Positions 17,242-26,410 of a stretch of 64,000 bases of DNA are shown one piece after another (position 1 is the first letter of the stretch; each line of letters opens with the position of its first letter). The translations under genes and the position numbers were made by a program. Source of the DNA: UBA965 sp040396955 (GTDB lineage Bacteria; Chloroflexota; Chloroflexia; Chloroflexales; Roseiflexaceae). The stretch covers positions 1-64,000 of the forward strand of contig JBBAWX010000014.1 of NCBI GenBank assembly GCA_040396955.1, read 5' to 3'. The notes below the pieces were generated by a model that was not told the DNA's origin, searched no databases, and saw nothing but the letters and a program-made list of their open reading frames with translations.

Positions 17242-17826
17242 TTAGGCTGGCGGCTGGCCCGCAATCCCGAGGGACGTCGCCCGTGCCTGGAGCGCAGCAA
17301 TCACGTCGGCAATCAAATCGTCGACCTCGACACCCAATCCGGCAGCGCCGTTGACAATATCTTCGCGGTTGACCGCCCGTGCAAACCCCTTGTCTTTCAT
17401 CTTCTTTTTCACCGCTGCGACGTCCACATCAGCGATGTTTTTGCTGGGGCGCACCAAGGCCACTGCCACCACAAAGCTGGACAGCTCGTCGACAGCAAAC
17501 AAGGCCTTTTCCATGCTGGAATCACGTGATACCCCGGCATACTCGGCGTGCGACAAAATTGCCCGGCATATGTCTTCGCTCCAACCATGCTCACGCAACC
17601 AGCGCACCCCTACGAACGGATGGGCGTTTTCGGCGACTTCTAGGCTAGGATGACGCTCATAGTCCATGTCATGGAGCCAACCGGTCGCCTCCCATACCTG
17701 TGGGTCACCACCATAGCGCTCAGCCAAATACGCCATCGAGGCCGCCACGGCACCACAGTGCTTACGGAGCACTTCGGACGTCACCCATTCGTTCACAATG
17801 CTTTGGGCCTGCACTACGACGCTCAT
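17242..17826 (-). CDS. HD-domain hydrolase
   Basis: A 194-aa protein with an HD metal-site domain: His24 in R-K-H-C, H-D at 52-53 (W-L-H-D-M-D) and H-A at about 92-93. Such proteins are phosphohydrolases, often acting on nucleotides, but the substrate is not predictable. It lies 18 nt downstream of rlmB on the same strand and may be carried on read-through from the heat-shock operon. The start is ATG at 17826 behind a purine-rich AAAGGCAGGCGAGG stretch. Confidence 0.78.
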   Translation of the reverse strand: MSVVVQAQSIVNEWVTSEVLRKHCGAVAASMAYLAERYGGDPQVWEATGWLHDMDYERHPSLEVAENAHPFVGVRWLREHGWSEDICRAILSHAEYAGVSRDSSMEKALFAVDELSSFVVAVALVRPSKNIADVDVAAVKKKMKDKGFARAVNREDIVNGAAGLGVEVDDLIADVIAALQARATSLGIAGQPPA

Positions 17827-17844
17827 CCTCGCCTGCCTTTCTGA

Positions 17845-18603
17845 CTACGCTGATGCGGCAGCCCGGCGATCACGCAAGGCCTGATAGAGTACCACAGACC
17901 CGGCCACTGCCACGTTGAGAGAGTGAATCTGCCCCTCCATGGGCAATTTGACCAAAAAGTCACACCGTTCACGCGTTAGTCGTGCCATCCCACTGCCTTC
18001 GGAGCCAAGTACCAAGGCCAGTGGCATGTTCAAATCGGTTTGGTCGTAGTACTGCGATTTGGCGTCGTCTTCGACTCCTACCACCCACACCCCTTGTTTT
18101 TGCAAACGCTCAATGCTTTGTGACAAATTGGTCACCACACTAATCAACAGGTGCTCAACGGCCCCCGACGAGGCATTGACCACGGCTGGCGTGATTTCGG
18201 CGGCGCGGCGCCCCGGGATAATCACCCCATGCACACCCACGATTTCGGCGGTACGCAACAGCGTACCCAGGTTTTGCGGATCTTGGAGATGATCAAGCAT
18301 CAGCAACAACGGCATCTGATTGCGCTGTCTCGCCAACGCCAACATGTCTTCGATGTCGCTGTACGGATAGTCGTTGGCCTCGAGAGCCACTCCTTGGTGA
18401 TTAATGTTGTGCAGTTTTTGGTCGAGTTGACGTCGATCAAGGCGCTCGATCTGCACCTGTTGCTCCTCGGCAAGTGCCAGGATGTCGGCCAACGTACCGG
18501 TCTGCTCCTGCGCATTGCTCGAGACCATGAGTCGTTTGAAGATGCGGCGTTGCGCACGCAACGACTCGCGGACGGCGTTGCGCCCGTAGATGAGTTCACT
18601 CAT
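17845..18603 (-). CDS. rlmB: TrmH/RlmB-family 23S rRNA 2-prime-O-ribose methyltransferase
   Basis: A 252-aa SPOUT methyltransferase. The N-terminal substrate-binding domain opens I-Y-G-R-N-A-V-R-E. The SPOUT motifs follow: D-x-x-Q-D-P-Q-N-L-G-T-L-L-R-T-A, L-V-L-G-S-E-G-S-G-M and S-L-N-V-A-V-A-G-S-V-V-L. RlmB methylates G2251 of 23S rRNA; a related tRNA or rRNA target is possible. It starts 4 nt after the dnaJ stop, so it is the last gene of the heat-shock operon or close to it. Confidence 0.88.
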   Translation of the reverse strand: MSELIYGRNAVRESLRAQRRIFKRLMVSSNAQEQTGTLADILALAEEQQVQIERLDRRQLDQKLHNINHQGVALEANDYPYSDIEDMLALARQRNQMPLLLMLDHLQDPQNLGTLLRTAEIVGVHGVIIPGRRAAEITPAVVNASSGAVEHLLISVVTNLSQSIERLQKQGVWVVGVEDDAKSQYYDQTDLNMPLALVLGSEGSGMARLTRERCDFLVKLPMEGQIHSLNVAVAGSVVLYQALRDRRAAASA

Positions 18604-18607
18604 GCTG

Positions 18608-19753
18608 TTATAACCCCAAGGCATTCTTTATCTTGTCGAACAACCCAGCGTCGTCCGCGTCACTACTCCCAGGTGCACCAGCCGTACCAGCTGGTCGTGT
18701 CTCAAAGGTATGGGCCAGGGCTTCAAACAACAGGCGCTGTTGCTCGGTCAATTTATCGGGAATGATGACCTTGGTAATCACCACCTGATCACCACGCCCG
18801 TTACCACGCAAAAAGGGCACGCCTTTGCCACGCAAGCGAAAATGAGTGCCGTTCTGGATGCCCGGATTAATCCGCACCGTCTCGATGCCCTCGAGCGTCG
18901 GCACCTGGATATCAGCACCAAGTGCTGCTTGTGCCACGTTAATTGGCAGCTCCAGGACGATGTCGTTTTCGTCACGGCGAAAGAACTGATGTGGCTGCAC
19001 ATCAAACACCACGTACAAATTCCCAGCCGAGCCACCACGTGGCCCTGCTTCACCCTCGCCATTGAGGCGCAACTGGGCCTGGCCGTCAATGCCTGCCGGC
19101 ACTTTGACCGTCAACGTATGGGGTTGGCGGATGCGCCCCTCACCACGACAATCGCGGCAGGGGATGGCAATCACCGTACCTTCGCCACGACAGACATCAC
19201 ACGTCGTGACCGTCATCATGTTGAAAATGGCCGAACGCTGGCGCATTTCACCCGTACCGTTACACCGCGTACACTTAATCGGCTCAGTGCCCGCCTGTGC
19301 ACCATTTCCAGCACACGATTTACACGATTCAAGACGTCGGTATTCGATCTCTTTTTCGGCGCCAAATACCGCTTCTTCGAACGACAACCGCAAGGTGTAC
19401 TTAAGGTCGGCCCCGCGTTGCGGACCACGCTGGGAGCGCCCACCGCCACCAAAAAACGACTCAAAGATGGTCGAAAAAGGGTCTTCACCACCAAACGGAT
19501 CCCCCGAAAAACCGCTCCCACCTCCCATCGACGGCCCACCATGCCCGAAACGATCGTACATGGCCCGCTTGTCGGGATCCGACAAGACCGTGTTGGCCTC
19601 GTTGATTTCTTTGAATTTGGCTTCCGCATCAGCTTCTTTGTTGACATCAGGGTGATACTTGCGTGCCAACGCTCGGTATGCCTTGCGAATTTCGTCTGGA
19701 GATGCCTCTCGGGATACCCCAAGCACCTCGTAATAATCACGCTTGCTCGTCAT
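18608..19753 (-). CDS. dnaJ: chaperone protein DnaJ
   Basis: A 381-aa type I Hsp40 that delivers substrates to DnaK and stimulates its ATPase. It has a J domain with H-P-D near residue 35, a Gly/Phe-rich linker, four C-x-x-C-x-G-x-G zinc repeats (about residues 143-210) and the C-terminal substrate-binding region. The ATG at 19753 follows GAAGG; the in-frame extension upstream lacks J-domain homology. It is separated from dnaK by 71 nt in hrcA-grpE-dnaK-dnaJ-rlmB. Confidence 0.95.
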   Translation of the reverse strand: MTSKRDYYEVLGVSREASPDEIRKAYRALARKYHPDVNKEADAEAKFKEINEANTVLSDPDKRAMYDRFGHGGPSMGGGSGFSGDPFGGEDPFSTIFESFFGGGGRSQRGPQRGADLKYTLRLSFEEAVFGAEKEIEYRRLESCKSCAGNGAQAGTEPIKCTRCNGTGEMRQRSAIFNMMTVTTCDVCRGEGTVIAIPCRDCRGEGRIRQPHTLTVKVPAGIDGQAQLRLNGEGEAGPRGGSAGNLYVVFDVQPHQFFRRDENDIVLELPINVAQAALGADIQVPTLEGIETVRINPGIQNGTHFRLRGKGVPFLRGNGRGDQVVITKVIIPDKLTEQQRLLFEALAHTFETRPAGTAGAPGSSDADDAGLFDKIKNALGL

Positions 19754-19824
19754 TCGTCTGCCTTCACTGCCCATAGACATGTGAGCAATCCACATCTCTG
19801 CAGGCCTGCTAGTGGTTCATTCTA

Positions 19825-21744
19825 CTATTCACGCCCGCGCTTCAACAAATCACGCAGACTCATGCGCTTGGATGTTGCCGGCTCTGGTGTCGACACATCT
19901 GCATCATCAATGATCGGGAGTTGGGAAGTCACACTACTTTCAGGAGCAGTACGGTACTTGTTTTGCAAATCATGGACCACCATGGTCAAATCGGCAATCG
20001 CATTGCGCACCGCCTCCACATCCCAACGATCAAGCGCCGCCTGTGCTTCGGCAATGCGTGCTTCGGCATCGGCACGACGCTCGGCGGCCACGCCGGCATC
20101 GTTGTTGAGGGCTCGCTGTGCACTGTACATCAATGAATCCACCTGATTTTGCAGTGCGAGCACCTCACGCTTGCGCCGATCATCATCCGCAAATTGGCTG
20201 GCCTCAGCGACCAACCGCTCAACTTCACTCTGACTCAAGCCTGATCCCGCCGTCAACGTGATGTGCACCACTCGATTGGTGTCTTTGTCACGCGCACTGA
20301 CATTGATAATACCATCAGCGTCAATATCAAACGTGACCTCAATTTGCGGCTTTCCGCGCGGCGCTGGTGGGATTTCGTCGAGCACGAAGGTGCCCAAGGA
20401 TTTGTTGTGGCGGGCCTCGGCACGTTCTCCCTGGAGCACATGAATCTCGACCGCATCCTGGTTGTCTTTGGCCGTCGAAAACACTTGACTCTTGAGGGTG
20501 GGCACGGTGGTATTGCGCGGAATAAGAGGGGTCATCACCCCACCCGCTGTTTCAATGCCCAGCGTCAGTGGTGTCACATCCAACAACAACACATCACTCA
20601 CGTCACCAGCAAGCACACCCGCCTGAATGGCCGCTCCAATCGCAACCACTTCGTCGGGATTAATGCCACGGTGCGGCTCGCGCCCAAAAAAGCCTTGGAC
20701 TGCCTCTTGAATGGCCGGCATGCGTGTCTGCCCACCAACGAGCACAACCGCTTGAATAGACCCTGCGCGAATCCCGGCGTCTACCAAGGCTTGGCGTACC
20801 GGATTCAATGAGCGTTCAATCAGATCAGCGGTCAACGATTCTAGTTTGGCACGGGTCAGCTCTACCGCCAAATGACGTGGGCCACTCGCATCGGCCGAAA
20901 TAAACGGCAGGTTGATTTCGGTCTTTAGGATGGTCGAGAGCTCTTGTTTGGCTTTTTCGGCTGCTTCTCGCAGGCGTTGCAGTGCCGTACGATCGGTGCT
21001 CAAATCAATACTGGTCTCTGCCAAAAATTCTTTGAGCAGGTGTTGCACGATGCGATCATCAAAGTCATCGCCACCGAGGTGCGTATCGCCATTGGTGGCA
21101 CGCACTTCGTACATGGTGTCGTTGAGCTCAAGAATCGAGACATCGAAGGTGCCACCACCCATGTCATAGACCACAATTGTCTGGTTTGTGTGGTGCTGAC
21201 CGATACCATATGCCAACGCCGACGCAGTAGGTTCGTTGATGATGCGCAGCACTTCAAGGCCTGCAATTCGCCCGGCATCTTTGGTGGCTTGACGCTGGGC
21301 ATCGTTGAAGTAGGCCGGCACCGTAATCACCGCTTGAGTCACCGGTTCACCGAGGTAGGCCTCAGCATCCGCTTTCAGCTTTTGCAACACCATAGCCGAC
21401 AACTCGGGAATCGCGTAATCACGGCTATTGAGCGTGACCGTCACATCGCCATTGCTCGCTTCCGCGAGGTGATAGGGCACGAGTGCTTTATCGCGTTGCA
21501 CCGTCTTATCGGCCAATTTCCGCCCCATAAAACGCTTCGCCGAAAAGACCGTCTGCTCCGGGTTCACCACTGCTTGGCGCTTGGCCACTTGCCCCACGAG
21601 GCGCTCACCGGATTTACTGAACGCCACCACCGAAGGGGTCAGTCTTTGCCCCTCAGCATTGGGAATAATGGTCGGCTCACCGCCTTCCATGATTGCCACC
21701 ACCGAGTTGGTTGTGCCTAGGTCGATCCCGATGACTTTTCCCAT
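19825..21744 (-). CDS. dnaK: chaperone protein DnaK (Hsp70)
   Basis: A 639-aa Hsp70. It opens with G-I-D-L-G-T-T-N-S (residues 5-13) and carries the ATPase motifs V-Y-D-M-G-G-G-T-F-D-V-S and V-L-V-G-G-Q-T-R-M-P, the D-V-T-P-L-T-L-G-I-E linker region and the substrate-binding domain. The C-terminus is basic (K-R-G-R-E) and lacks the acidic E-E-V-D end of eukaryotic forms, as expected in bacteria. The start at 21744 is set by homology. Confidence 0.96.
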   Translation of the reverse strand: MGKVIGIDLGTTNSVVAIMEGGEPTIIPNAEGQRLTPSVVAFSKSGERLVGQVAKRQAVVNPEQTVFSAKRFMGRKLADKTVQRDKALVPYHLAEASNGDVTVTLNSRDYAIPELSAMVLQKLKADAEAYLGEPVTQAVITVPAYFNDAQRQATKDAGRIAGLEVLRIINEPTASALAYGIGQHHTNQTIVVYDMGGGTFDVSILELNDTMYEVRATNGDTHLGGDDFDDRIVQHLLKEFLAETSIDLSTDRTALQRLREAAEKAKQELSTILKTEINLPFISADASGPRHLAVELTRAKLESLTADLIERSLNPVRQALVDAGIRAGSIQAVVLVGGQTRMPAIQEAVQGFFGREPHRGINPDEVVAIGAAIQAGVLAGDVSDVLLLDVTPLTLGIETAGGVMTPLIPRNTTVPTLKSQVFSTAKDNQDAVEIHVLQGERAEARHNKSLGTFVLDEIPPAPRGKPQIEVTFDIDADGIINVSARDKDTNRVVHITLTAGSGLSQSEVERLVAEASQFADDDRRKREVLALQNQVDSLMYSAQRALNNDAGVAAERRADAEARIAEAQAALDRWDVEAVRNAIADLTMVVHDLQNKYRTAPESSVTSQLPIIDDADVSTPEPATSKRMSLRDLLKRGRE

Positions 21745-21798
21745 CTGCCCACTACTCCATCTGGTATTGTGGTCGTCATGCAACGACGCCATCGGCGA

Positions 21799-22329
21799 TT
21801 ACTTCGTAGCCTGACCCACCTTGACGATGGCCGGGCGCAACACCTTATCACGAAGCATGTACCCCTTTTGTAGTTCTGCGACCACCATCCCATCTTGATC
21901 GGCAGCACAGGGTTCGTAGGCGATTGCTTCGTGCTGATTGGGGTCAAATGGCTTGCCCAACGCATCAATCACGGTGACGCCCTCGCTCTCAAGTAGCTGT
22001 TGCAACTTCTGTGGGATCAACTTGAACCCACCGTACCACATAGAATCCGCCACTTCGGGAGTAACGCTCTCCATGGCACGCGCATGGTCATCGACCACTG
22101 GCAACAACTTGAGTAATACGGAAGCACTGGCCCGTGAGATGAGATCCACGCGTTCCGTGTCATAGCGACGCTTCAAATTTCGGTAATCGGCGGTGGCACG
22201 CAACGCGGCATCTTTGTACTCAGCCGCTTCTTTTTCTAGGGCTGCAATCCGCTCATGTACATCGTCGGTCGCAGGCGTCTGGGCCGCTTCTGGCGCTTCT
22301 GGGTTCGTATGCATTGATTGATCACTCAT
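21799..22329 (-). CDS. grpE: nucleotide exchange factor GrpE
   Basis: A 176-aa DnaK nucleotide exchange factor. A variable acidic N-terminus leads into a long coiled-coil helix (A-T-A-D-Y-R-N-L-K-R-R) and a beta-domain with the F-D-P-N-x-H-E-A-I and V-x-x-x-L-Q-K-G-Y motifs and the closing V-L-R-P-A-I-V-K-V. ATG at 22329 is taken as start; a GTG at 22350 is an alternative. It lies between hrcA and dnaK, 54 nt before dnaK. Confidence 0.92.
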   Translation of the reverse strand: MSDQSMHTNPEAPEAAQTPATDDVHERIAALEKEAAEYKDAALRATADYRNLKRRYDTERVDLISRASASVLLKLLPVVDDHARAMESVTPEVADSMWYGGFKLIPQKLQQLLESEGVTVIDALGKPFDPNQHEAIAYEPCAADQDGMVVAELQKGYMLRDKVLRPAIVKVGQATK

Positions 22330-22370
22330 GGTTACGTCGTCCTCTTCCACAAAGGGTTACACAAACATCC

Positions 22371-23444
22371 TTATGATGCACTCTCGTGCGGTGCCCGCTC
22401 GCCTCGCGGCTCGCCGTGCAATTCACTCACCAAATCACTCATCACGGCCGCAATGTATTGCACCGTGGCAATGGCCCGGGCATAGGGCATACGCGTAGGT
22501 CCCACGACCCCAAGTACCCCCACAATCTGGTCTTCAAGACCATAACGTGCGAGCACAATGCTCATTTCGCGCATGTCGGGTTGTTGGTGCTCGTTGCCGA
22601 TAATCACCTGCACCCCGTCACTCCGGGTCACTCTGGGTAAGTGCGGCACGAGTACTTGACCACTCTGGACGAGCTCCAACAGGCTCTTGACGCGCTCAGT
22701 TTGCGCAAACTCAGGCTGATTGAGCATCTCCAAAATACCGTCTGCCCGAATATCGTTGTTGAGCGCCGCCTCATACTGCTGCATGGTGCCGTAGACCAAC
22801 TCCAATACCTGACGCACCACGGCGACCATGCCGTCGTAGGCCTCAATTTGGTGCCGGACTTGGCCCACCGTGCTATCGCGGCACAACTCGTTGACCACGG
22901 CTGCCACCTGATTCAGCTCAACTTGGCTCTGTGGCACCTCAAGCCCAAGCGTCACCTGGCGAATCATGCCATCGTGGAGCACCACCACAATGAGTGCCAA
23001 CGCATCATGAATGGACACCATGTGCATGGTGCGCAGACGCGCCACTGCAGAGCGCGGTGGCAACACCACCGAGACGTTTTGCGCATGTCGCGCCATCACC
23101 GATCCAGCAAGGTGAATCCATTGGTCAATCGACGTCAACGAGCGATGAAACTGCGTGCGAATGCTCTGCTGCTCGTGCGGTGCTAGCGCCGGCCGCTCAA
23201 GCAAATGCTCAACGTAAAACCGATATCCGGCATCCGTGGGAATCCGTCCAGCCGATGTGTGCAGATGCGTCAGATACCCCATCTCTTCAAGGCAGGCCAG
23301 TTCGTTCCGTATGGTGGCCGACGAAACAGTCAGACCATAACGACGCACCAGATGCTCTGATGCAACTGGCGCGGAGGTCTCAACATAGGCTTGAATGACA
23401 AGTTTGAGGATGTGCCGACGCCGGTCGGTCATTTCGTTGGTCAT
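22371..23444 (-). CDS. hrcA: heat-inducible transcription repressor HrcA
   Basis: A 357-aa repressor of class I heat-shock genes. It has an N-terminal winged helix (R-R-x-I-L-K-L-V-I-Q-A-Y, then S-S-A-T-I-R-N-E-L) and the C-terminal GAF-like dimer region with L-G-V-V-G-P-T-R-M-P-Y near its end. A strong GGAGG lies 8 nt before the ATG at 23444. First gene of the operon. The usual CIRCE operator is not found upstream; instead the inverted repeat at 23494-23513 lies in the leader. Confidence 0.94.
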   Translation of the reverse strand: MTNEMTDRRRHILKLVIQAYVETSAPVASEHLVRRYGLTVSSATIRNELACLEEMGYLTHLHTSAGRIPTDAGYRFYVEHLLERPALAPHEQQSIRTQFHRSLTSIDQWIHLAGSVMARHAQNVSVVLPPRSAVARLRTMHMVSIHDALALIVVVLHDGMIRQVTLGLEVPQSQVELNQVAAVVNELCRDSTVGQVRHQIEAYDGMVAVVRQVLELVYGTMQQYEAALNNDIRADGILEMLNQPEFAQTERVKSLLELVQSGQVLVPHLPRVTRSDGVQVIIGNEHQQPDMREMSIVLARYGLEDQIVGVLGVVGPTRMPYARAIATVQYIAAVMSDLVSELHGEPRGERAPHESAS

Positions 23445-23493
23445 TGGTTTGACCTCCTCTCCTGCATGTCATGCATCTCCACCCCGCATGTCC

Positions 23494-23513
23494 CTATCAA
23501 ATTCCCTTGATAG
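23494..23513 (-). promoter_or_regulatory. inverted repeat in hrcA leader, candidate operator
   Basis: CTATCAA, six bases, TTGATAG: a perfect 7-bp inverted repeat about 14 nt downstream of the expected transcription start. That is where CIRCE (TTAGCACTC-N9-GAGTGCTAA) normally stands, but the sequence does not match CIRCE. It may be an alternative HrcA site. Confidence 0.5.
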
Positions 23514-23533
23514 ACACCGCGATGCCACTGAGC

Positions 23534-23563
23534 ATTGTAGCATAAAAGGGTCGTAGCGTACAA
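23534..23563 (-). promoter_or_regulatory. promoter of the hrcA-grpE-dnaK-dnaJ operon
   Basis: Reading the minus strand, TTGTAC (23563-23558), an 18-nt spacer and TACAAT (23539-23534) with a TGC just before it (extended -10). Transcription would start near 23527, giving a leader of about 83 nt that contains the inverted repeat. Confidence 0.72.
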
Positions 23564-23578
23564 TTATTTATGTTTTTA

Positions 23579-23594
23579 TGTCAAATTACTGACA
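23579..23594 (+). promoter_or_regulatory. inverted repeat upstream of the Nudix gene
   Basis: TGTCA-AATTAC-TGACA, a 5-bp inverted repeat about 60 nt before a TATAAT at 23656-23661. Its left part TGTCAAAT also occurs (minus strand) at 13550-13557 upstream of nadC. Confidence 0.35.
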
Positions 23595-23689
23595 CATTTT
23601 TTATATCTTTCTTATATTTGCGTCCCTCCGCACACGCCTGGTCTACCGCTCGGTGTATAATTTGCACAGACACCAGTGAAGAGAGCAGT

Positions 23690-24343
23690 ATGACACCCCA
23701 ATTCCACCATCCGACGTTTGCGGTTACCGTGGACATGGCGTTGTTTGGCTTTGCGCACGACGTCCTTTCCATTTTGCTTGTACAACGCAAATACTCTCCC
23801 TACGCCGGCCATTGGGCGCTCCCGGGTGGGTTTGTCGACCCCGATGAAGACTTAACTACGGCCGTCATTCGTGAGCTTCACGAAGAGAGTGGGCTCACCC
23901 CAGCGTGGTGCACACAACTACACACCTACGGTACACCGGGGCGAGATCCACGCCGGCGCACTATAAGCGTGGCCCATCTTGGTATTTGCCAGGGAACACC
24001 CCCTGTCATCTGCTCTGACGAGACCCCCATTGTTGCCTGGCACCCACTCGATCATCTGCCCGTGCTGGCCTTCGACCACGACCACATGGTGCTAGCTGCC
24101 AAACACATGCTGGTACACGGATGCCACGATCTCGCCTTGCTGAGTCGTTTTTTTCCTGAGACCTTCACACTCAGTGATTTCCACCGCCTTGTGAGCACGC
24201 TACACCAATGTGACATTCCCGCGGCACCATTCATGGCCGCGCTTCAAGCACATCCAGCCCTTGAGCGGCTTGATGACGATGCCCTGCACGGCCGGTATCG
24301 CTGTATCGCCACCAACTATGTTCCGTTTGTCTGGACATCATAG
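23690..24343 (+). CDS. Nudix hydrolase with C-terminal winged-helix-like region (NrtR-like)
   Basis: A 217-aa protein. The Nudix box lies at residues 47-69: G, then E53, R-E-L-H-E-E-S-G-L. Its catalytic glutamates are intact, suggesting hydrolysis of a nucleoside diphosphate derivative such as ADP-ribose. The C-terminal 75 residues (F-T-L-S-D-F-H-R-L, later R-Y) resemble the DNA-binding region of NrtR, the NAD-metabolism repressor. A TATAAT at 23656-23661 lies 28 nt upstream of the ATG at 23690. It could equally be a plain ADP-ribose pyrophosphatase. Confidence 0.75.
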   Translation: MTPQFHHPTFAVTVDMALFGFAHDVLSILLVQRKYSPYAGHWALPGGFVDPDEDLTTAVIRELHEESGLTPAWCTQLHTYGTPGRDPRRRTISVAHLGICQGTPPVICSDETPIVAWHPLDHLPVLAFDHDHMVLAAKHMLVHGCHDLALLSRFFPETFTLSDFHRLVSTLHQCDIPAAPFMAALQAHPALERLDDDALHGRYRCIATNYVPFVWTS

Positions 24344-24391
24344 CCTACCACACCTGTTCTACGCTCTGCGCCACCACAAAAAGGAGACCTC

Positions 24392-25237
24392 ATGACGCAG
24401 CTCTATGCCATGGATACGTTTTTTTACACCACATTTGGGAGCTATGACCTTGATGCGCGGTGCCAAATGCTCAGCGAGCTCGGGTATGCCGGTACCCACC
24501 TGACTGTCTGGAGCGAGCGAGCCACCGAGGATATCGACCGGCTCGCGCGGGTCACACACCACTACAAACTTGCCGTCTACGGCGTGTACTTCATGCTCAA
24601 CATCCACGACCCGCACCAGATTCAACACACCATGGCCTTGATCCAGCGCATCCCAGTGAGCACCACCATCGAGTTGGCCATCTATGCGGGAGCACCCGGT
24701 CAACACCAAAGCGCTACCCACTTCGATGACGACGCCGTGGTCATCGTACACCGCATCTGCGACCTCGCGCAGGCCCATGGCCACACCGTTGTCCTCTACC
24801 CACACGTAGATTTTTGGCTCGAAAGCCACCTTGACGCCATCCGCATCTGCCAACAATGCGCACATCCCGCCCTCGGCATTTCGTTCAACGCCTACCACTG
24901 GTATGCACTCGGGAACCGCGACATTATGGACACACTGACAACCATGCACCCCTACCTCAGAGCAGCCAACATCTGTGGCAGCCGCCGACTGCCACCCGGT
25001 CAAGGACGACCGGCGACCATTGAGCTCATCGATGAAGGCGACCTCGACATCTTTGTCCTGCTCTGTACCCTCAAACAGGTCGGCTACAACGGCCCCATCG
25101 GCCTGCAGGGATACGGCATTGGTGGCGACGTCTACACCAAATTGCGTCGCTCCCGCGCCGCATTCGACGATCTCCAACACCGCATCGCGTTACGTTCACA
25201 CTGGGCCCGTATGCACCCACCTGAGCACAGCTCGTAG
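24392..25237 (+). CDS. TIM-barrel sugar phosphate isomerase/epimerase-like protein
   Basis: A 281-aa protein of the xylose-isomerase-like TIM barrel superfamily (AP endonuclease family 2 type). It opens with M-D-T-F-F, has the strand motif V-V-L-Y-P-H-V-D-F near residue 130 and closes with G-Y-N-G-P-I-G-L-Q-G-Y-G. Such proteins isomerise or epimerise sugars or polyols. AAGGAG precedes the ATG. It lies 33 nt upstream of an FAD oxidoreductase in the same direction, so they may share a pathway. Confidence 0.75.
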   Translation: MTQLYAMDTFFYTTFGSYDLDARCQMLSELGYAGTHLTVWSERATEDIDRLARVTHHYKLAVYGVYFMLNIHDPHQIQHTMALIQRIPVSTTIELAIYAGAPGQHQSATHFDDDAVVIVHRICDLAQAHGHTVVLYPHVDFWLESHLDAIRICQQCAHPALGISFNAYHWYALGNRDIMDTLTTMHPYLRAANICGSRRLPPGQGRPATIELIDEGDLDIFVLLCTLKQVGYNGPIGLQGYGIGGDVYTKLRRSRAAFDDLQHRIALRSHWARMHPPEHSS

Positions 25238-25269
25238 TTGTGCTCGCATCAGCACAAAAGGAACACCCC

Positions 25270-26400
25270 ATGGAGCAGCTCATCATCATTGGCGCAGGCC
25301 CGGTTGGATCGGGAGCAGCCCGGCACGCCGCGCTCCGCCAGCTCAACCCACTCATCATCGCGCCTGCCGAAGGTGAGCGCGCCACCCACACCGTCTGGAG
25401 CAGTCATTACGACCAAGGGCGGCTCACCCATCGCTCGGCGCGCAACGTCCCATTGGCACGATATGCGCTCGAGGCTATCACCAACTACCGCGCCATTGAA
25501 GCCGAGAGTGGCATTGATTTTTACACACCCTGTGGCACATTATCGTTGAGCCCCGAGCCGAGTGGGTTCAGCTATACCCAACAACGTGCCGACATCGAAG
25601 CAGCTCTGGGATTCACGTATGTCGACTACACGCCCGAGCAACTCCAACGCCACTTTCCCGTCCTGAGTGCGGGATTACCCTACCACGGCATGTACGATGC
25701 GGCTCCCTCCGGGTACATCAACCCGCGGCGCATGGTGGCCGCGCAACTCGCCTGTGCCACGCAGCGTGGCGCTGTGCACATCGATGCCGTGGTGAGTCGC
25801 CTCAATGCCCAACCCGGGTATGTCGAAATCACCACGACCGCCGGTGCCACCTACCGCGCCAAACACGTCATCGTGGCTGCCGGAGCCTATAGTGGGATTT
25901 GCGGCCTGTTGCCACGCCCAGAGCACCACACCATCAAGGGCGAAATCATCACACTAGCCGAGGTCAGCGCTGCTACCGCCCAAGTCTGTGCCGCCCAACC
26001 AATGCCCAGCATGATGGTCGATTGTCGGGGCGATATCATCGAAGATGCCTACTTGGTGCCACCGGTGCAGTACCCTGATGGAAAGTACTACATCAAACTG
26101 GGGAGTAACAGCAATCACGACCCGTTTTTTGACAACACTCATGACCTCCGCAACTGGATTGCAAGCGGCACATACACGGCCACACACGACGCCCAAGTAC
26201 GACTGCTCAAAGAGCTGTTTGCCGACATTGACTGGCTCAGCTTCCACAGTTTGCCCTGTGTCATTACCCGTACCCCCAGCAAAGTGCCCGAGATGCCACG
26301 CTTACACCCCCGCGTGACTGCACTTGTCGGGTGCAACGGCTCACTGGCCAAAAGTGGTGACACCATCGGGCGCGTGTTGGTTGAGCAGATTTACGCCTAA
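25270..26400 (+). CDS. FAD-dependent oxidoreductase (DAO/sarcosine-oxidase-like)
   Basis: A 376-aa member of the D-amino-acid oxidase family. The FAD motif I-I-G-A-G-P-V-G-S-G-A-A-R-H-A is at residues 6-20, a V-V-A-A-G-A-Y-S motif closes the cofactor domain near residue 210, and the C-terminal half has G-C-N-G-S-L-A-K-S-G-D-x-I-G. Relatives oxidise N-methyl amino acids such as sarcosine or N-methyltryptophan; the substrate is unknown. The ATG at 25270 follows AAAGGAA. Confidence 0.83.
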   Translation: MEQLIIIGAGPVGSGAARHAALRQLNPLIIAPAEGERATHTVWSSHYDQGRLTHRSARNVPLARYALEAITNYRAIEAESGIDFYTPCGTLSLSPEPSGFSYTQQRADIEAALGFTYVDYTPEQLQRHFPVLSAGLPYHGMYDAAPSGYINPRRMVAAQLACATQRGAVHIDAVVSRLNAQPGYVEITTTAGATYRAKHVIVAAGAYSGICGLLPRPEHHTIKGEIITLAEVSAATAQVCAAQPMPSMMVDCRGDIIEDAYLVPPVQYPDGKYYIKLGSNSNHDPFFDNTHDLRNWIASGTYTATHDAQVRLLKELFADIDWLSFHSLPCVITRTPSKVPEMPRLHPRVTALVGCNGSLAKSGDTIGRVLVEQIYA

Positions 26401-26410
26401 AAACACCACA

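Noticed and set aside
18710..20146. A plus-strand open frame of 478 codons across dnaJ and the end of dnaK
   Set aside because: It is wholly antisense to two clearly conserved chaperone genes, has no recognisable motif, and arises from codon bias of the GC-rich opposite strand.
23445..23560. A CIRCE operator upstream of hrcA
   Set aside because: No sequence close to TTAGCACTC-N9-GAGTGCTAA is present on either strand; only the CTATCAA repeat was kept, as a candidate.
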